NCBI RefSeq assembly: GCF_947258935.1
Contig: NZ_CAMYKH010000017.1
Span: 18,233 to 82,232 of the forward strand
DNA: 64,000 nucleotides
From: an uncultured Muriicola sp.
GTDB lineage: Bacteria; Bacteroidota; Bacteroidia; Flavobacteriales; Flavobacteriaceae
Direction of reading: 5' to 3'
Part shown: one piece after another, positions 29,745-39,524 of the stretch
Position numbering within the stretch: the stretch's first letter is position 1
Layout: every line of letters begins with the position of its first letter
Position numbers and translations under genes: made by a program
The notes under the pieces: generated by a model
Told to the model about the DNA's origin: nothing
Database searches by the model: none
What the model saw: the letters and a program-made list of their open reading frames with translations, nothing else

Positions 29745-30221
29745 TTAGTTTCGTGTAATTTCCAATATTTCAAACTTTAAGGTACCATTAGGGACGCTTA
29801 TTTCAGCGGTATCTCCTACTTTCTTACCTAAAAGTCCTTTCCCTATAGGTGAAGTGACAGATATTTTACCGGTCTTGAGGTCAGCTTCACTCTCGGCAAC
29901 AAGGGTATATTTCATTTCCATCCCATTTTGCTTGTTCTTAAGTTTAACGGTAGAAAGGACCAGAACTTTAGAGGTGTCTAGCTGAGATTCATCAATGAGT
30001 CGGGCATTGGCCAATGTTTCCTCCAATTTGGCGATCTTCAATTCCAGATGGCCCTGGGCTTCCTTAGCGGCATCGTATTCTGCATTTTCGGAAAGGTCCC
30101 CTTTATCTCGCGCATCAGCAATGGCCTGCGAAGATAATGGGCGCTCTATATCCCTTAAATGATTTAGCTCTTCTTTTAATTTTTTTAATCCTTCAGGGGT
30201 GTAATACGATATATTGCTCAT
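29745..30221 (-). CDS. greA: Transcription elongation factor GreA
   Basis: YYTPEGLKKLKEELNHLRDIERP...ARDKGDLSENAEYDAAKEAQG. Confidence 0.97.
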   Translation of the reverse strand: MSNISYYTPEGLKKLKEELNHLRDIERPLSSQAIADARDKGDLSENAEYDAAKEAQGHLELKIAKLEETLANARLIDESQLDTSKVLVLSTVKLKNKQNGMEMKYTLVAESEADLKTGKISVTSPIGKGLLGKKVGDTAEISVPNGTLKFEILEITRN

Positions 30222-30353
30222 AACATCCTCATTTAATAAATAGAAAATCCCCTACAGCTACCATGCATTTAGCATGTATTTTAGAGAGGATTTAACGCAA
30301 ATATACAGAATTTTTGATCAATTTTGCAGCAGCAACACATCCATGAATCCCTT

Positions 30354-31004
30354 ATGAGACATTCCTACTTTCTACTTTTATTGCTGTTATTACAAGCTTG
30401 TAGTAATGATCAGGGGCAGCGTAATCCTTATCTGCAAGAAATTGGTTTCCGTTTTGAGATCAACCTCAATTTGCCGCTCTACAGTCCACTTACCAATCCT
30501 GGCAGTGCCGTTTATATTGGTTCTCAAGGAGTAGGGATCCGTGGAGTATTTGTTATGAATACCGGGTTTGCATACCGTGTATTTGAAGCCAGTTGTCCTA
30601 ATCATTCACCAAGCGCTTGTTCAACAACTGAATTAAATGGCCAAACGGCCGTTTGTGGCTGCGAAGGATATGAATACAGCTTGTTTACCGGGCAACAATT
30701 ATCACCTCCCGATGATGGAGAACGTTATTTCAATATGCTGGAGTACAGACCTGGGCTGCTAAAATCATCATCAAAGGTGAAAAAATACCCATTAGACACA
30801 TACTTAGCATCAAAAACATTATTCACCAAACCGGAGATGACGATGCTCTTAATCACGCTTTTGGGTTGTAGTGTATATGAGATATTAAAATCGGTCTGTG
30901 AGTATGCATCCAATACTGAAGATGTAGCGTCAATATTGCCCATATACTGTTCTCCAACATATTTGGTTAGCAAGGCTAGTGAAAAAGTTTCACTGGGTTC
31001 ATAG
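30354..31004 (+). pseudogene. Rieske-like lipoprotein; native 3' end apparently lost, ORF reads on antisense into the TonB receptor
   Basis: Lipobox LLLQACSN; ASCPNHSPSACST...VCGCEGYEYSLFTGQQLSPPDDGERYFNMLEYR; after ~30750 the codons are antisense to the receptor coding sequence. Confidence 0.6.
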
Positions 31005-32751
31005 GCTATCCTATTGCCTATAACGAAGCCAGGAGAATACGCAATATTGGTATTCCCTAATTCCTCCAAAATTCCATCTCGCTGAAAAACAAAATCAATA
31101 TTCTTGTTGGCACTGATCGCCAAATTTGGTTGCCATACAAGATCGCTTCCCAATTTTATTGCTGCATCTACTTCCAATCCAAGACGGTAGCTATCCCCTA
31201 CGTTAGCTCGCAAAGGAGCTCCCACATCATTCAATTCTCCGGTGAGTACTAATTGATCTTTATACCGCATGTAGAAAATATTGGTGTTGATCTGTACATC
31301 GGGAGTAATATATCGCCATCCTAATTCGAGGTCATTTAGCCGTTCTGGTTTTGGATTTCCATTTTCATAATCATTCCTGTTTGGTTCACGATTTCCTACA
31401 GCCCACGAAAAGTAAAAGTTATGATTACTGTTCAGATCATAGATTAATCCGGCCTTCGGATTGAAAAAATCAAAGCTGTCATCTACCAGTCCCGTTTCAT
31501 TACCATTGGCCCGATAATTCACCGTTCTATATTGCAAATCGCCGTAAAGACTCCATCCTTCATTCCATTTGAAAGTTCCCTTACCTCACCAAAATGATCA
31601 CCCTCATACAGGTTGTAACCGCCACCTAAGATGAATTTTACCTTTTCAAAGGAACGGTCTAATGAAAAAACAGTTCCATAAAAGTCATTGACTAACCATC
31701 TTCTGCGCACCAGGTCTGTAGATGTGATCTCCTCGCCATTAACCGTAACAGGCTCAAAGCCGTAGGTGTCAAAATCATCATTTTGCCTGTATTGTTCAAA
31801 ATAACCCCTCCCTCTGGTATAGTGCAGGGCCAGACTAGAATTCCAGCCGCTTCCCAATCTTTGGTTCCAATGAAGTTGGGCATGATCTTGCTTGTAGTTG
31901 TCCACTTCATTCTCATAGAATTGGATCTCCCCATTCTCATCTGTATATAAACCAGCCGGATTAAATCTCCTGTTGGTTGCCAATGTGGCCGCATCTATCC
32001 CGAAATAAGCCTGGTAGGTAACTTCATGTCCGCCAAATAGCAATGCCTTGATCAGGGTATTCTTATCTCTAAATGCCGCTTGTAAAAAATAGGAGTCGAG
32101 CGCAGCAGAAGCCCTGTCTATGTATCCATCTGATATGATCCTGGACAATCTGCCAGATACCTCAATGGCATCATTTAGGAGTCCTGTGGAGAATTTGATA
32201 TTGTTTCGCATGGTGTTGAAACTCCCATAGGAAGAGCCAAATTCGGCATACGCCTTTTTAGCGACGGCATCCGTCAACAAATTCAAACTAGCTCCAAAGG
32301 CACCGGCTCCATTGGTAGAGGTGCCAACTCCTCTTTGTAATTGCAGATCTTCCGTGGAAGAAGCAAAATCTGGAAGATTTACCCAAAAAGTGCCATGCGA
32401 TTCTGAATCATTGTACGGAATTCCGTTGATGGTGACGTTCACCCTGGTGGCATCACTTCCCCTTACCCGAATTCCGGTATAACCTACCCCGGCACCGGCA
32501 TCGGAAGTGGTCACTACAGATGGGAGGAAATTTAGGAGAATAGGTATATCCTGTCCCAGATTCCTGGAACTTAATTCTTTCTTGGTAAGATTGGAAAATG
32601 TCACCGGAGATTCCTTGGTAACCCTTATAGATGAGACTAGAACCTCATCAAGTATGATCTTCGTGCCCTGAACCGAATCTTTGGGCTGTTCCTGACCACG
32701 AAAAATTGTTATGCAACCTGCCAGTAATAAAAATAATAATCCTCGTTTCAT
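30725..32751 (-). pseudogene. TonB-dependent receptor (TPP-riboswitch associated), split by a frameshift/deletion and truncated at its 3' end
   Basis: Two ORFs (32751-31519 plug and first half; 31537-30725 second half) cover one receptor; C-terminus YVSNGYFFTFDDDFSSPG then switches to non-receptor LYSSILK*. Confidence 0.75.
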
Positions 32752-32879
32752 TCAATATTGGTTGTGAATAAAAGGGATAATTATTCAGGTTTCAAAAATT
32801 GATGGTAACCCATTTGGAAAGAAACGAAACTGGGTTTGAATCTTTCTCAAATTTGCACTAAACCAATTGTTCTGGAAAA

Positions 32880-32982
32880 GTACAAGTCCCTTGGCGGCAT
32901 AACCCGCCCAGGTTCATTGGGTGTACTCTCAGCCTACCTAGAATCTGATCAAAGATCAAACACCAAAAAGGCACCCCTTTGA
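32880..32982 (-). promoter_or_regulatory. TPP riboswitch (THI element)
   Basis: Minus strand AAAGGGGTGCC...GGCTGAGAGTACACCCAATGAACCTG...GGGTTATGCCGCCAAGGGA matches THI-box consensus elements. Confidence 0.92.
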
Positions 32983-32989
32983 GATGATG

Positions 32990-32997
32990 CAAAGATA
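32990..32997 (-). promoter_or_regulatory. Bacteroidota -7 promoter element upstream of the TPP riboswitch
   Basis: TATCTTTG on the minus strand = TAnnTTTG, a few nt upstream of the aptamer. Confidence 0.6.
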
Positions 32998-33054
32998 CAT
33001 GCTAGAAACGGAATATCTATAAATATTTAAAACCGCCTGGTGCAACTATCTTAC

Positions 33055-34593
33055 TTATGCCTGGTGCGCAGGTTTTAGCAGGTCATTGACGGTCTTTACA
33101 GGGTTAAAGGTAGCAGAAGGAACTTCTACAAAAATAGTGTTCCAGTAAGCCATGGCTCCGTTCCACAGGCCTGGTAGTTCCAAGGCCTTCAGATCCTTTC
33201 CTTCTTTGGTTTTTTGTGTGATGAACCCTTGTTTTTCATCTATGTAATTCAATAGGTGATATTTCTGTCGCTTATGGTCCTTTACCCCACAAACAATATC
33301 CACGGGATTAAAATGAGTAGCTTCCTTGAATATTTTGTTCTGGTGATCATTGTTAAGATCTACCTGGGCAGATTCTACGATCTGTAAACTCACATTTCCA
33401 TTCCTGTCTTTTACCCAATAAGGGCCTCCCCCCGGTTCCCCTTCATTCTTAACCATGCCACATACGCGAAGTGGTCTTTGTAGTTTGTCTTTTAAAATCT
33501 CGATCTGTTGCCCCAGGGTGAAACCATTATAATTATCAGAAAAACGAACATTGAGATCCTCTTCCAGAAATGTCTTTATAGCTTCTAGACGTTCCCCGTC
33601 CAAGGAATTATCATCAATCATTTTTGTATACCGGAATACCTTTTCCTGAACCTCCAACAATACCCCTGCAAGCACCTTTTTAGAGGCAGCATTTTCGAGA
33701 CTTTTGGCCTGTGTTACAACGTTATCTATGTTCTTAATAAAGATGATATCCGCATCTTGTTCATCCAGGTTTTCGATAAGCGCTCCATGGCCTCCGGGTC
33801 TGAACAACAAACTGCCATCTTCATTTCTAAATGGCTCATTTTCCAGAGTAACGGCGATCGTATCCGTGGATGATTTTTGGTAAGAATAGCCCACCTTAAA
33901 ATACGTATTAGTGGCCTTAGTAGACTCTGAACCTATGTTTTCCCACTCTTTGTCAAAAAGTGTCTGGTGCTGATCGGAAATAGTAAAGTGCAAATTAGCT
34001 TTTCCTTGAACACTGGCATATTGGGCAGCTTCAAATAAATGTTCTTGAAAGGGTGTTGCTACATGATCCCTGTATTTGTGAAAGGGCAGTAAACCTTTAG
34101 GATAAAACCCATAGTTTAACCCTTCTTCACTCAATAATTCCTTTACAAACAGGTATTTGTGCTTGTCTAGAGAAAGATCCTTTTGTTGAATTCTCTTTAA
34201 GACCGTAGTATAGAATGGGAAGCTAGTTACACTTTTAAAAAAGTGGAGTATTTCGCCATTTCCAGCACTGGCCGCGTATTCAGCTACAGTGTGTTCTTTG
34301 GGGTCATAAGAATCCAGAAATTCAAAAAGTGATTTGAACATCCTTGAAGCGGCTCCGGAAGCGGGGACGAATTTTAATAGTGAAAGTTCTTTGATTGAAT
34401 TATTAAACCGTTCTACAAAGGCGCTTTCCTGTTTGGGCGACAATTTTAGGATCCCATTTTTGACCACGGCAGGAGCTTGGAGATGAACAAAGGGGATCCC
34501 TTCCATAAAGGTCCTTATTTGATCTTCCACCTTCTTCTTGGTAATGCCTTTTCCGGTAAGTTGTTTCACATCCTTTTCGGAGAACTCAATCAT
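33055..34593 (-). CDS. DUF4301 family protein
   Basis: 512 aa; LKFVPASGAASRMFKSLFEFL and FRPGGHGALIENLDEQDADIIFIKNIDN motifs. Confidence 0.88.
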   Translation of the reverse strand: MIEFSEKDVKQLTGKGITKKKVEDQIRTFMEGIPFVHLQAPAVVKNGILKLSPKQESAFVERFNNSIKELSLLKFVPASGAASRMFKSLFEFLDSYDPKEHTVAEYAASAGNGEILHFFKSVTSFPFYTTVLKRIQQKDLSLDKHKYLFVKELLSEEGLNYGFYPKGLLPFHKYRDHVATPFQEHLFEAAQYASVQGKANLHFTISDQHQTLFDKEWENIGSESTKATNTYFKVGYSYQKSSTDTIAVTLENEPFRNEDGSLLFRPGGHGALIENLDEQDADIIFIKNIDNVVTQAKSLENAASKKVLAGVLLEVQEKVFRYTKMIDDNSLDGERLEAIKTFLEEDLNVRFSDNYNGFTLGQQIEILKDKLQRPLRVCGMVKNEGEPGGGPYWVKDRNGNVSLQIVESAQVDLNNDHQNKIFKEATHFNPVDIVCGVKDHKRQKYHLLNYIDEKQGFITQKTKEGKDLKALELPGLWNGAMAYWNTIFVEVPSATFNPVKTVNDLLKPAHQA

Positions 34594-35152
34594 GTTTTAA
34601 TAATTTATCTATCGTATGTATGGCCGTTGCGAGCCTCGCTTTATTGTCGCCTTTTAAGGTAATAAAATTCCGTTGATGCTTTTCCAGTGTATTCTTAAAA
34701 TACAGAAACATATTGTCGCGCTCATCCGGTTTATCTCTAAGATCATCTTTTACCCAAGGCGTATCTATATAGGTTAGCAAGTAAAGGTCATAGCTATTTT
34801 GCAAGGCGTATTTCTCCAATATTGGATCCGAATATCCCAGATAATAGGCCTCAGAGTATACTTTTGTTTCCAAAAGATCAGTATCACAGATCAATAGGGA
34901 ATCTACTTTGGTAGTGTATTCATTCTCCAAACGCATTTGTCCTTCTGCAATAGGTAACAGATCATCTGGTTCACATGTCTTTTGCTCTTTGTTCCATTTA
35001 TCCTGCAAATACTCCCTGGCATATTCTGGTACCCAGAGGGTGTTGTAATGAGCTGCCAGTTGTTTTGAAAGTGTAGTTTTTCCCGTTGATTCGGGCCCAT
35101 ACAGAACTACCTTGATGATGTCTGAAGGGTGCTGTCTAAATCTTTCTTCCAT
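34586..35152 (-). CDS. AAA/NadR-like P-loop kinase (probable ribosylnicotinamide-kinase-like)
   Basis: VVLYGPESTGKTTLSKQLAAHYNTLWVPEYAREYL; start at internal Met after the pnuC end. Confidence 0.82.
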   Translation of the reverse strand: MEERFRQHPSDIIKVVLYGPESTGKTTLSKQLAAHYNTLWVPEYAREYLQDKWNKEQKTCEPDDLLPIAEGQMRLENEYTTKVDSLLICDTDLLETKVYSEAYYLGYSDPILEKYALQNSYDLYLLTYIDTPWVKDDLRDKPDERDNMFLYFKNTLEKHQRNFITLKGDNKARLATAIHTIDKLLKHD

Positions 35153-35751
35153 GCAAGATAGCCTTGTATTGCTAAAACGGTAAAGATAAGATATTGCAGG
35201 GAAAGCATGCCCCACCCCCTATAGGCATATAAGGGCACTGTAATAATGTCTGCCAGGATCCAGAGTGTCCAGTTCTCTAACTTTTTATTGGCCATATACC
35301 ACATAGCGGTAAAGAATATACCAGAGGTTAAAATATCTACATAATTGGTATAGTTCAATTCGGTGCCGTATAGTCTATAAACCCCATAAGTGACCATCAT
35401 GGTAAGAAGGAAAAAAACAACTCCAACTTGTTTTTCCCTAACATTGGTCCTTGAGATCCGCACTACTTTCCTATTTTGTTTCACTCTGGCCCAATTCCAC
35501 CACCCATAAATGCTCATGATGGAATAGTAAAAATTCATCATCATATCCCCAAATAAGCCGTCTATGTAAAAAAGATAAACGGTGATCACCGTGGCAACCA
35601 AGCCCGTTGGATAGACCAAAATATTCTCCTTTTTTGCATATACCACACTGGCAATTCCAAAGAAAAATGCAATAGCTTCCAATACTATTAGAGAGAACTC
35701 CCTGTTCTTATATGGGTCGAGGAAAAATTCAAAGATGGGGCTCATACTCAC
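35107..35751 (-). CDS. pnuC: PnuC family vitamin transporter
   Basis: LEAIAFFFGIASVVYAKKENILVYPTG...YYSIMSIYGWWNW. Confidence 0.9.
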   Translation of the reverse strand: MSMSPIFEFFLDPYKNREFSLIVLEAIAFFFGIASVVYAKKENILVYPTGLVATVITVYLFYIDGLFGDMMMNFYYSIMSIYGWWNWARVKQNRKVVRISRTNVREKQVGVVFFLLTMMVTYGVYRLYGTELNYTNYVDILTSGIFFTAMWYMANKKLENWTLWILADIITVPLYAYRGWGMLSLQYLIFTVLAIQGYLAWKKDLDSTLQTSSR

Positions 35752-36404
35752 TATGATCTGATTTGACTATTACCCGGTTCTAATGCATATGCGCAGGTAA
35801 ACCCTTCTAGTTCCAGAAAATAGATCTTAAAATATGATACAGCACCATTTAAGGTAATGACACCAGAGGTTTCACCCGCTTCCATTGTAAAATCTTCAAT
35901 GTTGATATTATTCAGAAAGCTCAGACCAAGAATAGAGCTGATCTTATAAAGCGATTCTTTGGCACCCCATACAACTGTAAGTTTCCTAATCAGGTTTAAA
36001 GGATCAGATAAAGAGCCATACTCTGCTATTGGAGTAAACTTGTGGGCTATTTTCAGGATCTTTTCGCGTTGTTTTTCAATATCGATCCCAACGGGCAGCT
36101 CTGTGCTCACTATGATCCCTGTAAAAGTGAATGAATGTGTAATTGAAATATAGGTCCCATCTTTCAAGTGTGGCTTACCAAGGCTGTCATAAAACAGGTC
36201 ACTATCCTGATATCCTTCTAAGGCCAATAAATGTCTTATACTCAGAAATCCCCTTCGGTGTAATTCAGATTTCATTCCATCTATACGCTGCTGGCAAGGG
36301 GGTGTTAAAAAAATTCCCGTTGCCAGGTCTTTTTCGCTTTCAGTGATCTCCCAAATATGAACTCTGGTTGCGGTACTAACTGTTATTGTTTTGTAAAGAG
36401 GCAT
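35751..36404 (-). CDS. 4'-phosphopantetheinyl transferase superfamily protein
   Basis: SITHSFTFTGIIVSTELPVGIDIEKQREKI...VVWGAKESLYKI. Confidence 0.9.
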   Translation of the reverse strand: MPLYKTITVSTATRVHIWEITESEKDLATGIFLTPPCQQRIDGMKSELHRRGFLSIRHLLALEGYQDSDLFYDSLGKPHLKDGTYISITHSFTFTGIIVSTELPVGIDIEKQREKILKIAHKFTPIAEYGSLSDPLNLIRKLTVVWGAKESLYKISSILGLSFLNNINIEDFTMEAGETSGVITLNGAVSYFKIYFLELEGFTCAYALEPGNSQIRS

Positions 36405-36488
36405 GGGAATTTTTAAGTTATTACTATCTTTGTGGCTGAAAAAAAAGCGGTTTTCCGCACGCTAACGAAAGTAAAAATAAAAAAAGAG

Positions 36489-37805
36489 ATGAGCACTAAA
36501 ACCATGCCCTATGTACCTTATAAAGTGAAAGACTTGTCACTTGCCGCCTGGGGAAGAAAGGAGATAGAACTTGCCGAAGCTGAAATGCCGGGTTTAATGT
36601 CGTTAAGAGAAGAGTACAAAAAAGAACAGCCCCTTAAAGGAGCCCGCATCGCAGGATGCCTTCATATGACCATTCAGACGGCTGTTTTGATTGAGACATT
36701 GGTGGCACTTGGTGCCGATGTAACCTGGAGTTCTTGTAATGTTTTTTCTACTCAAGACCATGCCGCAGCTGCTATTGCCGCTGCGGGAATACCTGTTTAT
36801 GCATGGAAAGGGATGAATGAAGAGGAATTTAACTGGTGTATTGAACAAACCTTGTTTTTTGGTGAAGAACGAGCACCACTTAATCTGATCCTCGATGACG
36901 GAGGCGATCTGACCAATATGGTACTAGATCAATATCCGGAATTGGCTGCGGGCATTAAAGGATTGTCTGAGGAAACAACTACAGGAGTGCACAGATTGTA
37001 TGAGCGCGTTAAGAATGGAACACTTACTATGCCGGCAATCAATGTGAACGATTCGGTTACCAAGTCGAAATTTGATAATAAATACGGGTGTAAGGAAAGT
37101 GCGGTAGATGCTATCAGAAGAGCTACAGATACTATGCTTGCCGGAAAAAAAGTTGTTGTTGCGGGCTACGGAGATGTCGGTAAAGGAACTGCCGCCTCTT
37201 TTAGAGGAGCAGGTGCAATAGTCACCATAACGGAAATAGATCCTATATGTGCCCTACAGGCTTGTATGGATGGATATGAAGTAAAGAAATTGGAAACAGT
37301 TATCGCCAATGCCGATATCGTTATTACTGCCACCGGCAATAAAGACATTATCAGAGAAAAGCATTTCCGTGCAATGAGAGATAAGGTCATTGTGTGCAAT
37401 ATTGGACATTTCGACAATGAAATAGATATGGCATGGTTAAATAGCACCTATGGAAATACCAAAGATGAGATCAAGCCTCAGGTAGATAAATATACTGTAG
37501 ATGGAAAGGATATCGTTGTTTTAGCCGAGGGCCGACTAGTAAACCTCGGTTGTGCAACAGGTCATCCTAGTTTTGTGATGAGTAATTCTTTTACCAATCA
37601 GACGCTTGCGCAAATTGAGCTTTGGAAACACAGTAAGAAATATGAGAACGATGTATATATGTTACCTAAACATCTGGATGAAAAAGTTGCTCATCTACAT
37701 TTGTCGCGTTTAGGTGCTGAACTCACTGAGTTAGATGAAGATCAGGCCAACTATATTGGGGTTCCAAAGAAAGGTCCTTTTAAACCAGATTATTACAGGT
37801 ATTAG
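36489..37805 (+). CDS. ahcY: Adenosylhomocysteinase
   Basis: [48 protein letters not shown]; start at 36489 preferred. Confidence 0.97.
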   Translation: MSTKTMPYVPYKVKDLSLAAWGRKEIELAEAEMPGLMSLREEYKKEQPLKGARIAGCLHMTIQTAVLIETLVALGADVTWSSCNVFSTQDHAAAAIAAAGIPVYAWKGMNEEEFNWCIEQTLFFGEERAPLNLILDDGGDLTNMVLDQYPELAAGIKGLSEETTTGVHRLYERVKNGTLTMPAINVNDSVTKSKFDNKYGCKESAVDAIRRATDTMLAGKKVVVAGYGDVGKGTAASFRGAGAIVTITEIDPICALQACMDGYEVKKLETVIANADIVITATGNKDIIREKHFRAMRDKVIVCNIGHFDNEIDMAWLNSTYGNTKDEIKPQVDKYTVDGKDIVVLAEGRLVNLGCATGHPSFVMSNSFTNQTLAQIELWKHSKKYENDVYMLPKHLDEKVAHLHLSRLGAELTELDEDQANYIGVPKKGPFKPDYYRY

Positions 37806-37828
37806 AAAGTAAATATTAGATTACAAAA

Positions 37829-37853
37829 AAAGCTCTTGAGAATTCAAGAGCTT
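37829..37853. terminator. Bidirectional intrinsic terminator between ahcY and rpmA
   Basis: AAAGCTCTTGA-gaat-TCAAGAGCTTT with flanking A/T runs. Confidence 0.85.
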
Positions 37854-37880
37854 TTTTTATTTGTTTTATGGTAAGTGTTC

Positions 37881-38141
37881 TTATGCCTGAAAAGGCTCAA
37901 TAGAAACAAAGGATTTACCTCCGGCTTTTTTCTCGAACTTAACGAGACCGTCTATTCGTGCATGTAAGGTATGATCTTTACCAGCATACACATTCTCACC
38001 CGGGTTATGTTTAGTGCCTCTTTGTCTTACGATAATATTTCCGGCAGCGGCGGCCTGACCACCAAAGATCTTAACTCCTAATCGTTTCGATTCTGATTCT
38101 CTACCGTTCTTGGAACTACCTACACCTTTTTTATGTGCCAT
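37881..38141 (-). CDS. rpmA: 50S ribosomal protein L27
   Basis: [29 protein letters not shown]. Confidence 0.98.
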   Translation of the reverse strand: MAHKKGVGSSKNGRESESKRLGVKIFGGQAAAAGNIIVRQRGTKHNPGENVYAGKDHTLHARIDGLVKFEKKAGGKSFVSIEPFQA

Positions 38142-38173
38142 AATTCTAAATTTTTGTGAGCAATGCTCTTTTC

Positions 38174-38770
38174 TTATTTACTTAATGCTGCTATAAGATC
38201 TGCTTTCTTCATTGAAGAGATACCTTCAATACCCTTAGCTTTTGCCATTTCTTTTAGCTCTGCCACGGTATTTTTACTTAGATCTACAGTTTTCTTTGCT
38301 TTTTTCGGAGCTGCTGCCTTCTTAGGAGCTGCTTTCTTAACTGCTGCTTTTTTAGGAGCCTCAGCTTTTACCTTGGGAGCCGCTGCTTTAGCTTTAGGTG
38401 CTTCTTTTTTAGGAGCGACCTTTACAGCTTCTTTTTTTGGGGCTTCCTTTTTGGCACCTTTAGCAACAATACCTTCAATATGGATCTCCGTTAGATACTG
38501 ACGATGTCCATTTTTCTTTTGGTACCCTTTTCGTCTTTTCTTTTTAAAGACGATTACTTTGTCACCTTTAAGGTGCTTAACGATCTTTGCCTCTACAGCA
38601 GCGCCGTCTATAGCCGGGGCGCCAATAGTGATATTCTTACCATCTTCTAAAAGAAGAACATTGTGAAAAGAAACTTTCTTTCCTTCTTCTTCTTTTAAAC
38701 GGTGAACGAACACTTTTTGGTCTTTCGCAACCTTAAATTGCTGCCCTGCTATTTCTACAATTGCATACAT
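38174..38770 (-). CDS. rplU: 50S ribosomal protein L21 with a long Lys/Ala-rich C-terminal extension
   Basis: N-terminal ~100 aa is L21 ([19 protein letters not shown]...[14 protein letters not shown]); tail of [13 protein letters not shown] repeats plus [31 protein letters not shown]. Confidence 0.96.
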   Translation of the reverse strand: MYAIVEIAGQQFKVAKDQKVFVHRLKEEEGKKVSFHNVLLLEDGKNITIGAPAIDGAAVEAKIVKHLKGDKVIVFKKKRRKGYQKKNGHRQYLTEIHIEGIVAKGAKKEAPKKEAVKVAPKKEAPKAKAAAPKVKAEAPKKAAVKKAAPKKAAAPKKAKKTVDLSKNTVAELKEMAKAKGIEGISSMKKADLIAALSK

Positions 38771-38898
38771 AGCGTTTCTATTAATGATTAAACCTAATTG
38801 CGCAATAGCATCTTAATGTATGCTAAGGAACTTTTAGGAGGGTGCAAATATACTGCTAAATTGGGAATTCACAAGCGATTTAAAAACAAAATCCCTTA

Positions 38899-39345
38899 TT
38901 AAGAAGTAGTGTTTTTGCTCGACTTAAATAATTGCATAAAACTGAGTGTTAGTACTATGGTAGTAGCGAAGCCCATGATGGCTACCGTAAAGAATACGAT
39001 CGCTTCAAAACTCTCAAAGCTGCTGAACCATTGAGAGGACAAATGTTCTAAAAACTCAGGATCTATCTCCGTTGCATAGATGGCAAAGAAAATAGTAAAA
39101 ATAAGGGTGGCTACAAATCCGGTAACAAGTCCGGCTTTAAAGCCTGTGCCATAGGTGAATTTCTCTTTTTCCTGTATTCTAAAGTATTTAATAGCCTCAT
39201 AGATCGCAAAGCCCGTGATGACTCCATTAAACAGACTGTAAAAGACGTTTGTATGTAGATCTACAAGGGAAAGAATTAAAAAATATGCTATAAGACTGCC
39301 ACTTGCGGCAATGCCAAAACGAATTGGGAGGGTTACTCTGTTCAT
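38899..39345 (-). CDS. DUF4199 family membrane protein
   Basis: ~148 aa multi-TM protein with DUF4199-like pattern. Confidence 0.7.
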   Translation of the reverse strand: MNRVTLPIRFGIAASGSLIAYFLILSLVDLHTNVFYSLFNGVITGFAIYEAIKYFRIQEKEKFTYGTGFKAGLVTGFVATLIFTIFFAIYATEIDPEFLEHLSSQWFSSFESFEAIVFFTVAIMGFATTIVLTLSFMQLFKSSKNTTS

Positions 39346-39524
39346 CGGTATATCTGGTTAATGTGATGCTCTCAAAATATGAAATTATCGTTAATATTGC
39401 TGTTAATTCTTGTTAAAGCTATAGGAATCTTTATATTTACGTGGGAAAATTGTAAGCCCCAACTAGGGAAGTACAATGTACCAATTTTCTATACACACTT
39501 CATATTAATAAATTAAAAAAAAAC

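Noticed and set aside
31692-31994. 100-aa minus strand ORF within the TonB receptor
   Set aside because: Alternative frame of the receptor on the same strand; low-complexity, no domain features.
33055-36404. TPP riboswitch controlling the pnuC-DUF4301 genes
   Set aside because: The aptamer is on the minus strand downstream of these genes and upstream of the receptor, so it can only act in cis on the receptor.
38163-38501. 112-aa + strand ORF rich in Ala/Phe/Leu
   Set aside because: Exactly antisense to the repetitive Lys/Ala tail of rplU; composition is a by-product of that repeat.
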